A stretch of 64,000 nt of DNA. Origin: Nitrospira sp. GTDB taxonomy: Bacteria; Nitrospirota; Nitrospiria; Nitrospirales; Nitrospiraceae. A model generated the notes under the pieces. That model saw only the letters and a program-made list of their open reading frames with translations, searched no databases and had not been told where the DNA came from. This document shows positions 1-8,355 of the stretch, one piece after another; the first letter of the stretch is position 1, and each line of letters starts with the position of its first letter. Location of the stretch: the NCBI GenBank assembly GCA_029194665.1, contig JARFXO010000001.1:124001-188000 (forward strand). The letters run 5' to 3'. A program made the translations under genes and the position numbers.

Positions 1-872
1 GACATCACCACGAAGGTGTACGGTCTGCGCAGAGCAATGAGAACGATCTTATTCATGCCAGATCCTCTTATTCTTTTTCGCGTTCATATTCATGGAACCA
101 GTCTCTTAATCGGAACCATCGGAACCATAGGAGATTGCTTCTCAGGAAGGCCGCCGTTCACATTCATAAAGCTTGTGAGCGATCGAGCTTCAAATGAAAG
201 ATGCAGCGTGCCCGCCGCCGATTCTTTCACCGATCTGTCCTGATCTACCACCGGCTTAATTGCGACAGGGTCATCTTGAATGCTGATCATGAGATCAATA
301 CCGTGCAAAGTGTCTGCCTAACCTAGTGAAGTGCGCAGGTCGTACGAATTATGACAGTTGACGTAGTTTTCCTCGGAAAGAGTGAAACTCGATCAAAAGA
401 CACTGTGTCAGGAACGCATAGGTGTGCCAAGATGACCTAGTCTGAGCGCATCCATCGACGATGGATGCGGAGCGATTCATCAAAAACGATTATTCGAATA
501 AATGTGATCTTAGAGCGCGAGTAGATTGAGCAATCAATCGTGGAATTGTTCAGAAAAACATGTGTTTGTCTTTGAGGGTTGTGCTGTGAGCTGCCCTTCG
601 GAATGATTCTGACAGAGGCTCCAGACGATCGTGAGAATAACTCCATCGTAAGTCGGAAACTGCACGTCTGTGGCGCGTAGAGACTCTCACTGAGAGAGTT
701 GCGCTGCTTCGAGGCGAGGCAAAACGACAGACATGTGCGACTACGCCCTCTTCCACCCAGTAAGAAATCTCTGAGATCTATCAAGAGACATCATAATAAA
801 TACAATTGCATGCTCGCTGAAAACCACTTGTGTGGATGCTCAAGGTCCTAGGGTTCCATCGAGGAGTATCGC
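1..872. other. no gene recognised
   Basis: I see no convincing coding region here: the open frames on both strands are short, have odd composition and match nothing I recognise. The stretch precedes a decayed histidine kinase fragment, so it may be degraded coding sequence. The only structure I can point to is the short perfect palindrome at 447-469. Confidence 0.5.
447..469. repeat. 10-bp perfect inverted repeat
   Basis: CGCATCCATC and GATGGATGCG are perfect reverse complements separated by GAC. It could be a small hairpin or an operator. There is no T-tract next to it and no adjacent gene start, so no function is assigned. Confidence 0.5.
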
Positions 873-1070
873 TTGAGAGAGAGATCGACATGCGTAACGC
901 ACGACATACACAGACTCTTGGCATGGCACGTGCTTAGAACAGGAATGAAGGAAATAGTGCTCTTGTGGATCAGTGGTAGCCTCGCCGTAAAGAGCGGGGT
1001 GAGACAGGGTACCGAGTTCACGGTGGACCTGCCTATGTGGAAGGAGCGGGAGATCCGGAAACGCCCATGA
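873..1070 (+). pseudogene. C-terminal remnant of a sensor histidine kinase
   Basis: Only the last ~30 residues read like a protein family: G-S-L-A-V-K-S followed by Q-G-T-E-F-T-V-D-L-P is the usual end of a HATPase_c domain (G2 box region and final beta strand). The earlier part of the frame resembles nothing, and no H-box, N-box or G1 box is present upstream. The stop overlaps the ATG of the downstream response regulator (ATGA), the typical kinase-regulator coupling, so this is probably the leftover 3' end of the cognate kinase. The boundary of true homology is near 970. Confidence 0.6.
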
Positions 1071-2470
1071 GTGGCTTGCCTTCAATCCTGGTCGTGGATG
1101 ACGATCAACAGAATCGAGAGATGTTGGCCGAAGCCTTGAGCCAAGTCGGCTTTGAGGTGGACATGGCCTGTGACGGCGCGGAAGCCCTGAGCAAAGCCAA
1201 TGAGGTGATGTACGATGCCGTCTTGAGCGACATCCGCATGACCCCATTGTCCGGTTTGGATCTGTTGGATTTTCTACGCAAGACTATGCCGGAGATGCCG
1301 ATTGTCCTGTTGACCGCGTTCGGGTCCGTCGACACGGCGATCCAAGCCATGAAGCAAGGGGCCTATAATTACATCACCAAACCGGTCAATCTCGAAGAAC
1401 TCGTGCTCACCATGACGCGCGCTGTCGAGTACCGGCGCCTGATCGAGGACAATCGGACGCTTCCACGTGCGTTCAGTGAACGGCCGCGGACCGCCTCGTT
1501 GATCGGGCAAAGCAAGAAACTGGTCGAGGTGTTCAAACTCGTCGGACGAGTCTCTCGCAGCCGAGCCTCCGTGTTGATTCAGGGGGAGAGCGGGACGGGC
1601 AAGGAACTCATCGCCCGCGCCATCCACGACAACAGCCCCCGGGCCACGCACCGGTTCGTCGCCGTGAACTGCAGTGCGATTCCCGACTCCTTGCTCGAAA
1701 GCGAGCTCTTCGGCCACATCAAGGGGTCGTTTACCGGAGCCCATATCTTGCGGCGGGGCTTGCTGGAGGAGGCGAGCGGCGGGACCTTCTTCTTGGACGA
1801 AGTCGGCGATCTCTCGTCGGTCGGGCAGGCCAAACTGCTGCGTGTCCTCCAGGAAGGAGAAATCCGACGGATCGGGAGCAACGAGTCGGTACAGGTGGAC
1901 GTGCGGGTCATCGCCGCGTCGCGCCGGAATCTGGCCGACTTGATCGAGGCCGGTCGGTTTCGAGAGGATCTCCTCTATCGGCTGAATACGGTCAACATTT
2001 TCATCCCGCCGCTCCGGGAGCGGCCGGAAGACATTCCCGTGCTGGCCGAGTTCTTTCTCGCCCGCTACGGCGATGAGAAGGAAGTTCCCGTCACATCCTT
2101 TTCCCCTGCCGCGATGCGTGCGCTGACGGGGTATGCGTGGCCGGGCAATGTGCGTGAGTTAGAGCACGTCGTGGAACGGGCGGTGGCGCTGACGTCGCAC
2201 GCGATTCTCGCGCTCGATGATCTTCCTTCTGAAATCCTTCGTAAAGACGGAGGCATCTCGAACCACAATCACCTCTTGCCCGGCACACTGAAGGCCCTGC
2301 AGCGGGACCAGGTGCTTAGAATGCTGGAATCAGCGCATGGCAACAAGGAGCGGACGGCACGTTTACTCGGCATCAGTCGGCGTACGCTGTACCGGCTCCT
2401 CGACCGATACGACGTCGGCAAAACTCAGCCTTCGCCCGAGGCCGATACATCGGATCCTAATGGGTCTTGA
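1067..2470 (+). CDS. sigma-54-dependent response regulator, NtrC family
   Basis: A cytoplasmic enhancer-binding protein of 467 aa. An N-terminal receiver (about 1-120) has the acidic DDD cluster and a phosphoacceptor in the context L-S-D-I-R-M-T-P. A central AAA+ domain (about 140-380) follows, with Walker A GESGTGKE and the sigma-54 contact loop written as GSFTGA instead of the usual GAFTGA. A C-terminal Fis-type helix-turn-helix (NKERTARLLGISRRTLYRL) closes it. I chose ATG 1067, which overlaps the stop of the kinase remnant; an in-frame GTG at 1037 would add ten residues that look unlike the family. Its cognate kinase appears to have been lost here, so it may be driven by another sensor. 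Target genes are unknown. Confidence 0.93.
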   Translation: MSGLPSILVVDDDQQNREMLAEALSQVGFEVDMACDGAEALSKANEVMYDAVLSDIRMTPLSGLDLLDFLRKTMPEMPIVLLTAFGSVDTAIQAMKQGAYNYITKPVNLEELVLTMTRAVEYRRLIEDNRTLPRAFSERPRTASLIGQSKKLVEVFKLVGRVSRSRASVLIQGESGTGKELIARAIHDNSPRATHRFVAVNCSAIPDSLLESELFGHIKGSFTGAHILRRGLLEEASGGTFFLDEVGDLSSVGQAKLLRVLQEGEIRRIGSNESVQVDVRVIAASRRNLADLIEAGRFREDLLYRLNTVNIFIPPLRERPEDIPVLAEFFLARYGDEKEVPVTSFSPAAMRALTGYAWPGNVRELEHVVERAVALTSHAILALDDLPSEILRKDGGISNHNHLLPGTLKALQRDQVLRMLESAHGNKERTARLLGISRRTLYRLLDRYDVGKTQPSPEADTSDPNGS

Positions 2471-2600
2471 TAGGTCGTTCGGTCGGTGTGCGTGGCAGAG
2501 GAGTTCCGTACCTTCATCAGGTGTTCCTCGGAAACGGTCTGGTAGGGCCCCTGAAAACTACGTAAGGGCATCGATCTGGTCGATGCCGATTGTTCGTGGC

Positions 2601-2990
2601 TCATTGCGGCGCGGACTGAAGTTGTTGGATCATGTCGGGTGGAATCTCGCGCGCGGCGTTCTTGGCCTGCGTGTCCGCATAGACGGCTGCTTCTTCCAAC
2701 TGGTGGGCGAAGAGCCGCATCTGCTTCGCGAACTCGTTCATCGCCGGCCCTGGCTGTGTCTTCAAGAGCAGGTCGGTTTCGCGTTCTCTGAGCCTCGCCA
2801 TGGCATGAAGCTCTCGCCCTTCCTCCCGCCAATAAAACATTCGGTCCGAGGCGCGCATCTGGGAGACGGTCTGCGTCGCGGCCGGCTCTGTGGAGGGCGC
2901 TGTTGGTTGCGCCGACCCATTCATCGCACAGGCAGGGAGTATCCCGAGCATTCCACAGAAGATGATCGAAAGCATGTCCTTAGCGTTCAT
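2601..2990 (-). CDS. small lipoprotein, unknown function
   Basis: A 129-aa protein with a lipoprotein signal peptide (hydrophobic stretch ending L-P-A-C) and a helical, charged mature part rich in Glu, Arg and Gln. Its start ATG overlaps the sthA stop (ATGA), and AAGGAGG lies five bases upstream, so it is probably translated from the same message as the transhydrogenase. I do not recognise the family; membrane anchoring is inferred from the lipobox only. Confidence 0.75.
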   Translation of the reverse strand: MNAKDMLSIIFCGMLGILPACAMNGSAQPTAPSTEPAATQTVSQMRASDRMFYWREEGRELHAMARLRERETDLLLKTQPGPAMNEFAKQMRLFAHQLEEAAVYADTQAKNAAREIPPDMIQQLQSAPQ

Positions 2991-4420
2991 GTGGCCTCCT
3001 TTGGCACGTGGGACGCCGTCATGGCGAGTTTGTTATGCGCATCTAACGCGGCTACGTTGTAACATTCGGCCAACGTCGGATAGTTGAAGATTGTGCGCAA
3101 GAAATACTCCAACCCGCCACCGAGGTCGAGCACTGCCTGACCAATATGCGTTAATTCCGTCGCCCCCGTTCCGATGGCGTGCACGGCGAGCAGCCTTCGA
3201 TCCGCACGATGAAATAGTAATTTCACAAGCCCGCTGTCGTCGCCAAGGATCTGCCCCCGGGCGATTTCGCGATACCGCGCGACCCCTGTTTCGTACGGTA
3301 CGTGCTGGTCGGTCAGAACCTGCTCCGGTGGTCCGGTCATAGAAATCTCGGGGATTGCGTAAATGCCTACAGGCGGGTGGTCGGGGAGTGGATCAATTTC
3401 CACTCCAAAGGCGTGGCAAGCCACGTGGCGCCCTTGGGAGGCAGAAGTGGAGGCGAGGCTGGGATAGCCGATAATATCGCCTGCAGCAAAGATGTGGGGG
3501 ATTTTAGTGCGAAACTGAGCATCGACCGTGAGGCGGCCTCGCTTGTCGGCGCTCAAACCTGCTGCGGCAAGATTGAGTCTCTCCACGGCGCCCATCCTTC
3601 CGACCGAGTAGAGAACTGATTCGGCCAGAATGCGCTTCCCTGACTCCAACGTGAGGATGGCTCGATGGGGCTCCTCATCGGTCAGGTCGAGCTTTTCGAC
3701 CGCCTCGCCCAGTCGAAAGGTGACGTTGCGATTGCGCATCTGATGCATCAATTCCTCGACGATCTCGGAGTCCAGAAACTCCAAGAGGCCCGTTCGCTGG
3801 TCGACCAATGTGACGTGGATTTTCAAGGCTGCCAACATGGAAGCGTACTCAACGCCGATGATGCCGCCGCCGACGACGACCATCTTTCGCGGGAGCTTCT
3901 TGATGCTCGTGATGTCGTCACTGGTCAGGATGACCTCTCCGTCAACCGACACGCCTTCAGGTTGAGCAGGAATGGTTCCGGTCGCGATCAAGATGTTCGC
4001 CGCGGTGACGATCCTGGACTCTTGTTCAGCGGCGACGGAGACGGTATGGGTGTCTTTGAAGGACGCCTCTCCTTGAATCAACACCACGTCGTTCCGGCGA
4101 AGTTGATCGGCGACGACCTCGACTTCTCGCTTGGTGACATCCGCGACCCGGGCCAAGAGTTGCGCCGCCGTCGGTCGGCTGTCGAAGTGATTCCCTAAAT
4201 GCTGTTCGACATGATGAGCGGCGCACAGAAAAGACAGCACCGCTTCACGAAACGTTTTGCTGGGGATCGTACCGGTTTCTACGCAGACGCCGCCCAAAAT
4301 GCACCTGCGTTCAATGACGGCGACGCGTTTGCCGAGTTTTGCTGCTTGGATCGACGCCCGCTGGCCGGCAGGGCCGCTTCCGATACAGAGCAGGTCAAAA
4401 TCGTACGTGTCACGAGCCAT
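2987..4420 (-). CDS. sthA: soluble pyridine nucleotide transhydrogenase (SthA-type)
   Basis: A 477-aa flavoprotein of the disulfide-reductase family that interconverts NADH and NADPH. The N-terminal FAD dinucleotide fold is CIGSGPAGQRA. The motif GGVCVETGTIPSKT has one Cys but Thr where glutathione or lipoamide reductases carry the second redox Cys, which marks the transhydrogenase subgroup. A second GxGxxG (VVGGGIIGVEYAS, about residue 180) binds NAD(P), and a C-terminal dimerisation domain ends the protein. In a nitrite oxidiser, where reverse electron flow makes NADH, this would balance the NADPH pool (inference). It is followed by a translationally coupled lipoprotein. Confidence 0.93.
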   Translation of the reverse strand: MARDTYDFDLLCIGSGPAGQRASIQAAKLGKRVAVIERRCILGGVCVETGTIPSKTFREAVLSFLCAAHHVEQHLGNHFDSRPTAAQLLARVADVTKREVEVVADQLRRNDVVLIQGEASFKDTHTVSVAAEQESRIVTAANILIATGTIPAQPEGVSVDGEVILTSDDITSIKKLPRKMVVVGGGIIGVEYASMLAALKIHVTLVDQRTGLLEFLDSEIVEELMHQMRNRNVTFRLGEAVEKLDLTDEEPHRAILTLESGKRILAESVLYSVGRMGAVERLNLAAAGLSADKRGRLTVDAQFRTKIPHIFAAGDIIGYPSLASTSASQGRHVACHAFGVEIDPLPDHPPVGIYAIPEISMTGPPEQVLTDQHVPYETGVARYREIARGQILGDDSGLVKLLFHRADRRLLAVHAIGTGATELTHIGQAVLDLGGGLEYFLRTIFNYPTLAECYNVAALDAHNKLAMTASHVPKEAT

Positions 4421-4611
4421 AGGTAGTCACCGGGCAAGGCGATGATCGAACAGAAAGCGTATGGGAATAGACAAGAGGGTTGCTGAGATGAAAGCCTCTT
4501 TTCCCCAAGATCTTCGAAACAACATCTGGCGAAATCGTTTATTGATTGGGCCATACTCCTCAAGCCAGCCAACATAGGGTGACGAGCACCCGTTGCATTT
4601 TCGTCTCATCA

Positions 4612-5028
4612 TCACGAAGACAGGAGGATAGGTTTCGACATTCGTGATCGAGGTTCACGCGTCGATCGGATGGCGTTCCTCATGAGCTCCAGCAACTCAC
4701 TGAAGACATATGGTTTGCGAAGGATGCCGTATGCTCTGCCTTGCTCGGCCAGTGGAGACAACTGTGTTTCGTCATGCAGCAAGAGAATCGTGGGGAGACC
4801 TGGCCAAAGAAGTCGGACTAGCAAGATGAGCCGAAATCCATTGATCTGTGGTATGTGATGAGCGCTGATCACCACATCGAATCGTCGACGTTTCAGTTCT
4901 TCCAACGCTAGGCATTCCTCGGACACCTGGTGGACGCGATATCCTTCATTCTCCAACATCCGACTCAACACGTGGCGCTGATCATCGTTGTGCTCGACGA
5001 TCAGCACGCTCTTGCCAGACTCGATCAT
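4612..5028 (-). CDS. stand-alone receiver-domain protein lacking the phosphoacceptor Asp
   Basis: A 138-aa single-domain CheY-like protein with start ATG behind AAGGAGGG. The fold is clear (SVLIVEHNDD at the start, LRKP near residue 106), but the expected L-L-D-x-x-M-P stretch reads V-I-S-A-H-H-I-P, so residue 56 is Ala where Asp should be. The acidic pocket is also reduced (E-H-N-D-D instead of D-D-D/E). It is therefore unlikely to be phosphorylated in the standard way and may act as a pseudo-receiver that binds a partner. No output domain is present and no kinase is next to it. Confidence 0.82.
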   Translation of the reverse strand: MIESGKSVLIVEHNDDQRHVLSRMLENEGYRVHQVSEECLALEELKRRRFDVVISAHHIPQINGFRLILLVRLLWPGLPTILLLHDETQLSPLAEQGRAYGILRKPYVFSELLELMRNAIRSTREPRSRMSKPILLSS

Positions 5029-5107
5029 ATCGCCCTCCTTCGCTCAATTCTGGACCGCTTCGTTACCTTGCGCTTCCTGAGCGGGGTCCCCATCGATTTC
5101 GATGCGC

Positions 5108-5341
5108 TTATGCACAGGGTATCTCTATCTTCATTGTCTGTTGGGGAACGTCGACTCCGATGTTTCGAGGTCCTGCTGCACGTGTCGAGTGATCCTTCAG
5201 GCGATTGATATAAATGGCCGCGTCCTCGATGTTTCCACAGTTAACGCATCGCGACCCTTGCAGTTGGCTCGAACCAGCCGGTCCCGTGACATCAGAGATC
5301 GGCTCAAATACCATGAACCCATTGCAGCGTCCGCACGTCAC
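5108..5341 (-). CDS. small zinc-ribbon protein
   Basis: A 77-aa protein with two CxxC knuckles, CGRC near the N terminus and CVNC near residue 34, as expected of a zinc ribbon. The start is GTG 5341, supported by GGAGGTG seven bases upstream. The C-terminal third is basic and polar with no recognisable domain. The function is unknown; a nucleic-acid or protein-binding role is only a guess from the fold. A perfect 14-bp palindrome lies in its upstream region. Confidence 0.7.
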   Translation of the reverse strand: MTCGRCNGFMVFEPISDVTGPAGSSQLQGSRCVNCGNIEDAAIYINRLKDHSTRAAGPRNIGVDVPQQTMKIEIPCA

Positions 5342-5375
5342 GGTCTCACCTCCATTTTCTGTTGCCGCTGAGAAG

Positions 5376-5389
5376 TATGCAATTGCATA
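5376..5389. promoter_or_regulatory. perfect 14-bp palindrome, possible operator
   Basis: TATGCAATTGCATA is a perfect palindrome located 35 bases upstream of the GTG start of the zinc-ribbon gene and just past the end of the SPFH lipoprotein gene. Position and symmetry suit a homodimeric repressor site. No regulator can be assigned from the sequence. Confidence 0.35.
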
Positions 5390-5407
5390 ATTTTCTTAAG
5401 CGACGGC

Positions 5408-6310
5408 CTACTGCCGGCCCAAACGCATGTCTGAGCCCATACGAAATTCCTCACGCGACTGCCCGGTTGAGTGGTCAGTCCCGGGATTGATCAAAATCGG
5501 CACATTGAGCTTGTCCGGTAGGAGGACAAACTTGGAATTCGAACTGTCATAGAGTTTGAATCGGAGATATTCCGGCGTCAGCGTCTTGGTAATGGTTTCC
5601 TGTGCCTTCGCCTGGCCAACCGACCTAATTCTGAGACCTTCCGCCTCTCCTTCGGCTCGAATACGAATAGAATCGCCCTCCCCTTTCGCGCGACGGCGAG
5701 CAATCTCAGCGTCTTTTTCGGCGATAATGAGCTCGAATTCTTTTTGTTCCTTCTCTTGTTCTTTTGCCTGCTTACGTTCCACAGCCTCCAGGACGACCCT
5801 GGCCAGTTCGATGTCGGCCAAAGCAACGCTCGCGACTTCGAGATGGCGGCCTTTGAGTTTATCGACCACAACCGCCTGTACTTTGCTTGCGATTTCCGAG
5901 CTTTTCTCCGGTACGGTGACCATGGCATAGTTCGAGACGACACTTCTGACCGCCGCCAATAGCTCCGGTCGGACGACGCGAGGATAGAAATCTGGTCCGA
6001 TTTCCTGTGCCAGGAAATAGACCTCCTCAGGAATCGGCCTCAGGATAATGGCTGTTTTGAGGACGACGAGCAGGTCGTCTGAGCTCAGTGCGTCGACCGA
6101 TTCGGTGTAACTGCGCACCTGCACGTCGTACAGGTAGATGTCGTTCCAGGGTGCCCGCCAATAGAACCCGCTCTTCAGGGTTTCGGTGGTCAGGCCTTCG
6201 CTCAAAGGATACCAACGTAATCCCCGTTGACCTGGTGCGACGGTCGTCCCGCAAGCTTGCAGTGAGCCCAATATCATGACAAGCAACATGACCTTCACAA
6301 CATAACGCAT
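5408..6310 (-). CDS. SPFH/prohibitin-like lipoprotein, full-length copy
   Basis: A 300-aa protein with a lipoprotein signal (hydrophobic segment ending L-Q-A-C-G). An SPFH/Band 7 domain follows (about 30-190; SGFYWRAPW, ALSSDD, VVRPELLAAVRSVV). A highly charged coiled coil (about 190-250; KEQEKEQKEFELIIAEKDAEIARR and repeated RAEGEAEG) and a C-terminal tail end the protein. SPFH proteins form oligomeric membrane scaffolds; anchoring by lipid rather than by a transmembrane helix is the notable variation. A second, truncated copy lies at 8356-8955, so the family was duplicated locally. Confidence 0.88.
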   Translation of the reverse strand: MRYVVKVMLLVMILGSLQACGTTVAPGQRGLRWYPLSEGLTTETLKSGFYWRAPWNDIYLYDVQVRSYTESVDALSSDDLLVVLKTAIILRPIPEEVYFLAQEIGPDFYPRVVRPELLAAVRSVVSNYAMVTVPEKSSEIASKVQAVVVDKLKGRHLEVASVALADIELARVVLEAVERKQAKEQEKEQKEFELIIAEKDAEIARRRAKGEGDSIRIRAEGEAEGLRIRSVGQAKAQETITKTLTPEYLRFKLYDSSNSKFVLLPDKLNVPILINPGTDHSTGQSREEFRMGSDMRLGRQ

Positions 6311-6519
6311 GATTCCTCCTTTTCTGCCGAACGAGAGGTACGGTCGGCCTATGAAGATCCTGACCGTCCGGCAGAAGATGACCTCGACTCGCCAGGCTCT
6401 TCCCGATTCCCTGCGTGGTCGACCATCAACAGCAATAAAACCGGTTCTAGAAGAAGGCCTAATCCGTAACAGCTCCTACCAGTGTCTCCTCTTGCTATGT
6501 CATAATAGAGAAGACGTCG

Positions 6520-6687
6520 TTACTGCCGAATCTCTCGGCGTTGTCTCTCCCACACCTCTTGTAGGAGGACGATCTTGCTGAAGGAGAGATCCGCTACGAA
6601 CTCGCGCAGTTGCTTGGTTTCCTCCTCGAGTTGCCGTTTTTGTCTCGCAACCATGACCCGCTTCTTGGAAGATCTACCGTCGGCCAT
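6520..6687 (-). CDS. 55-aa coiled-coil protein, resembles tail of IS3-type OrfA
   Basis: A short frame starting at ATG 6687 with a good ribosome-binding site (AGGAGG about eight bases upstream) and ending TAA at 6520. The product is a charged helix: KRQLEEETKQLREFVADLS then a hydrophobic-rich end. The pattern L-R-x-F-V-A-D-L-S-x-x-K-x-x-L-Q-E-V resembles the C-terminal leucine-zipper end of IS3-family transposase OrfA. The helix-turn-helix part and OrfB are absent, so it may be either a domesticated fragment or an unrelated small protein. It overlaps the end of the 124-aa frame at 6674. Confidence 0.5.
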   Translation of the reverse strand: MADGRSSKKRVMVARQKRQLEEETKQLREFVADLSFSKIVLLQEVWERQRREIRQ

Positions 6688-7021
6688 TGTCTTCCCTCCT
6701 CGTGAGTGTTCCTGACTTCGATGATGTGCCGCTGTCAGTCTCGGCTGAGTGGAGCAGGATTGAAGAGGTACGTGAACGGGTCAGACCGGGATGCAGGTGA
6801 CGGAGCCTCAGCTGCAAGCCTTCGAACGATTTGCCATAGACCTGATCGTCAGGATGGGATTTCGGATAACCACGCCAAATCTCTTGATCCGGAAGAAACA
6901 TGTAGTCCATCAATTCCATCGTGGATCCATAGCTCAAATGAGAGTTTGTATTTTTGTGGTGTTTCGTCAGACTAGTGCGACTCTGACGTTTGCGATCCTC
7001 TGCGTTCCGATTACGTGCCAT
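6674..7021 (-). CDS. hypothetical basic protein, doubtful
   Basis: A 115-aa frame rich in Ser, Thr and Arg, with a more protein-like middle (MDYMFLPDQEIWRGYPKSH and a following segment). No signal peptide, membrane segment or known motif is seen, and no clear ribosome-binding site fixes the start; an in-frame start at 7048 is also possible. It ends inside the 55-aa coiled-coil frame. It may be a real Nitrospira-specific gene or chance; nothing about function can be said. Confidence 0.3.
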   Translation of the reverse strand: MARNRNAEDRKRQSRTSLTKHHKNTNSHLSYGSTMELMDYMFLPDQEIWRGYPKSHPDDQVYGKSFEGLQLRLRHLHPGLTRSRTSSILLHSAETDSGTSSKSGTLTRREDNGRR

Positions 7022-7479
7022 TCTCGTTTGGTATTCATCGTCGACCACCTGCCTTTACCAGGAGCAAACGCAATGCCAGCAATAAAAACGAATTACCGGC
7101 CTATCCGTGGGGAGAGTTTTCAGTTTTCCGTCTTTGGCTGGTTGTAGAAATAAGGGGACAGCAAGCATTAGTGCAGGACAGACTGACATGATGTGTCACA
7201 AGGACACAGAGGAGAGCGGATGATGTGATGAAAAATATATGAAAATCCGGCTCAGAAACAGAGACGGCCTGCTTTACTCGTGATGAGCCTATCTGTAACG
7301 TCTACCGACAATGAGGTGTTGAATTGGGAGGTGAAGAACTAAGATTGCCGTTGAAGTCTGTATCGACCGACTATCCGCTGAGAGTGGACTCTTTAGATAA
7401 AAACTGGGGACTAAGTAGATCCTTGCGCCTTCTGAGTGTCTAAAGGGACGATGGTAAGGTGGTACCCCTGTTCTTCCCA
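7022..7479. other. no gene recognised
   Basis: No frame with convincing coding character is seen on either strand. The stretch sits between the doubtful 115-aa frame and the decayed slp fragment and is probably degraded sequence. Confidence 0.45.
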
Positions 7480-7597
7480 GAGCCTTGAATCACAGGTATC
7501 CATTTCGGCGTCCTTCGTGATCGCTGAAGGAAACATGTGTTGGGTTGCACAGGCTGCCCACTAATACACCCATTGCAAACGGGCTGTGCAGCCCCAT
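7480..7597 (-). pseudogene. frameshifted 5' fragment of an slp-like lipoprotein gene
   Basis: Reading minus from ATG 7597 gives a start, then F-A-M-G-V-L-V-G, a match to the signal peptide of the intact slp-like gene next door (F-A-M-C-V-L-L-L). After a one-base deletion near 7546 the frame continues as FPSAITKDAEMDT, matching FPPEITKDIETDT of the intact copy. Similarity then stops. It is a decayed tandem duplicate of the gene at 7663-8280. Confidence 0.75.
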
Positions 7598-7662
7598 GGT
7601 GAACTCATTTTAAAGTCATACCCGAGCGCTGGCTCAATTCCAGACCGACCCTTCCCTCCTCT

Positions 7663-8280
7663 TCACGAGCCTGTGGAGTCGGATGGCTGATTCTCCTGAC
7701 CACCACCGGTTGACAAGGTTCCCCCGTTGCCCGCCTCCTGACAGAAGGTTCGGTTCTCCAGCGGGTAATGTTGTCCCATTGAGCCTTCGTAGTAATTGTT
7801 GGTATCGAACCCTTCTGTCTTCCAGATGTGAAGACATTGCGCAACAAGATGCGGTACAACTCTCGGCATCCTGCCGATCATCTCTGGGCTTGAGCCGTCC
7901 GTGGCTCCGACGACGGCAAGCTGATTGCCGACCTGTAACATGTCGGCGTCTGGAAAGCCGTTAAAAACGATCGCGAATTCCAATGCGCCTTCCCGTCTGA
8001 GGCTCGTAGGTCCATACCCCAGATATTTGTCGATGGGCTGCTCCTGAGCGAGAATCACGACACCGTCCGGCTTCCGAAGAACTTGGGTGATCTGCCCCCC
8101 TAACTCCACTTTGTGGGAGGTGAAGTTGGCCCCTGACGGGTAAGCTGTCTGGGCTTTCCACGCTTTGACGGCAACCGTGTCAGTTTCGATATCTTTCGTG
8201 ATCTCTGGTGGAAACAGGGATGGGGTTGTGCAGGCGGCTAATAATAATACGCACATCGCGAATAAGCCTATTGGACGCAT
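7663..8280 (-). CDS. Slp-family outer membrane lipoprotein
   Basis: A 205-aa protein with a lipoprotein signal (LLLAACTTP) followed by a small beta-rich domain. FPPEITKD just after the lipid-attachment Cys and the VELGGQITQV segment fit the Slp family of starvation-inducible outer membrane lipoproteins. I chose ATG 8280 because AAGGAGG precedes it by six bases; an upstream in-frame start at 8334 would spoil the signal peptide. The last ~40 residues are Gly/Ser/Asn-rich. It lies between a frameshifted copy of itself and a truncated SPFH lipoprotein. Confidence 0.8.
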   Translation of the reverse strand: MRPIGLFAMCVLLLAACTTPSLFPPEITKDIETDTVAVKAWKAQTAYPSGANFTSHKVELGGQITQVLRKPDGVVILAQEQPIDKYLGYGPTSLRREGALEFAIVFNGFPDADMLQVGNQLAVVGATDGSSPEMIGRMPRVVPHLVAQCLHIWKTEGFDTNNYYEGSMGQHYPLENRTFCQEAGNGGTLSTGGGQENQPSDSTGS

Positions 8281-8355
8281 GTGAGCCTCCTTTCTGAGGT
8301 CGACCGAAGGAGAGAAGCAGTTCTCACCTCGCATTCGTGAGTGAATTCCATCATT

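Noticed and set aside
921-940. TGGCACG word that could be a sigma-54 -24 box upstream of the first EBP
   Set aside because: No TTGC at the required distance, so no -12 element.
4427-4615. 62-codon frame overlapping the receiver stop
   Set aside because: No ribosome-binding site on this strand, no motif except a lone CNGC, odd composition.
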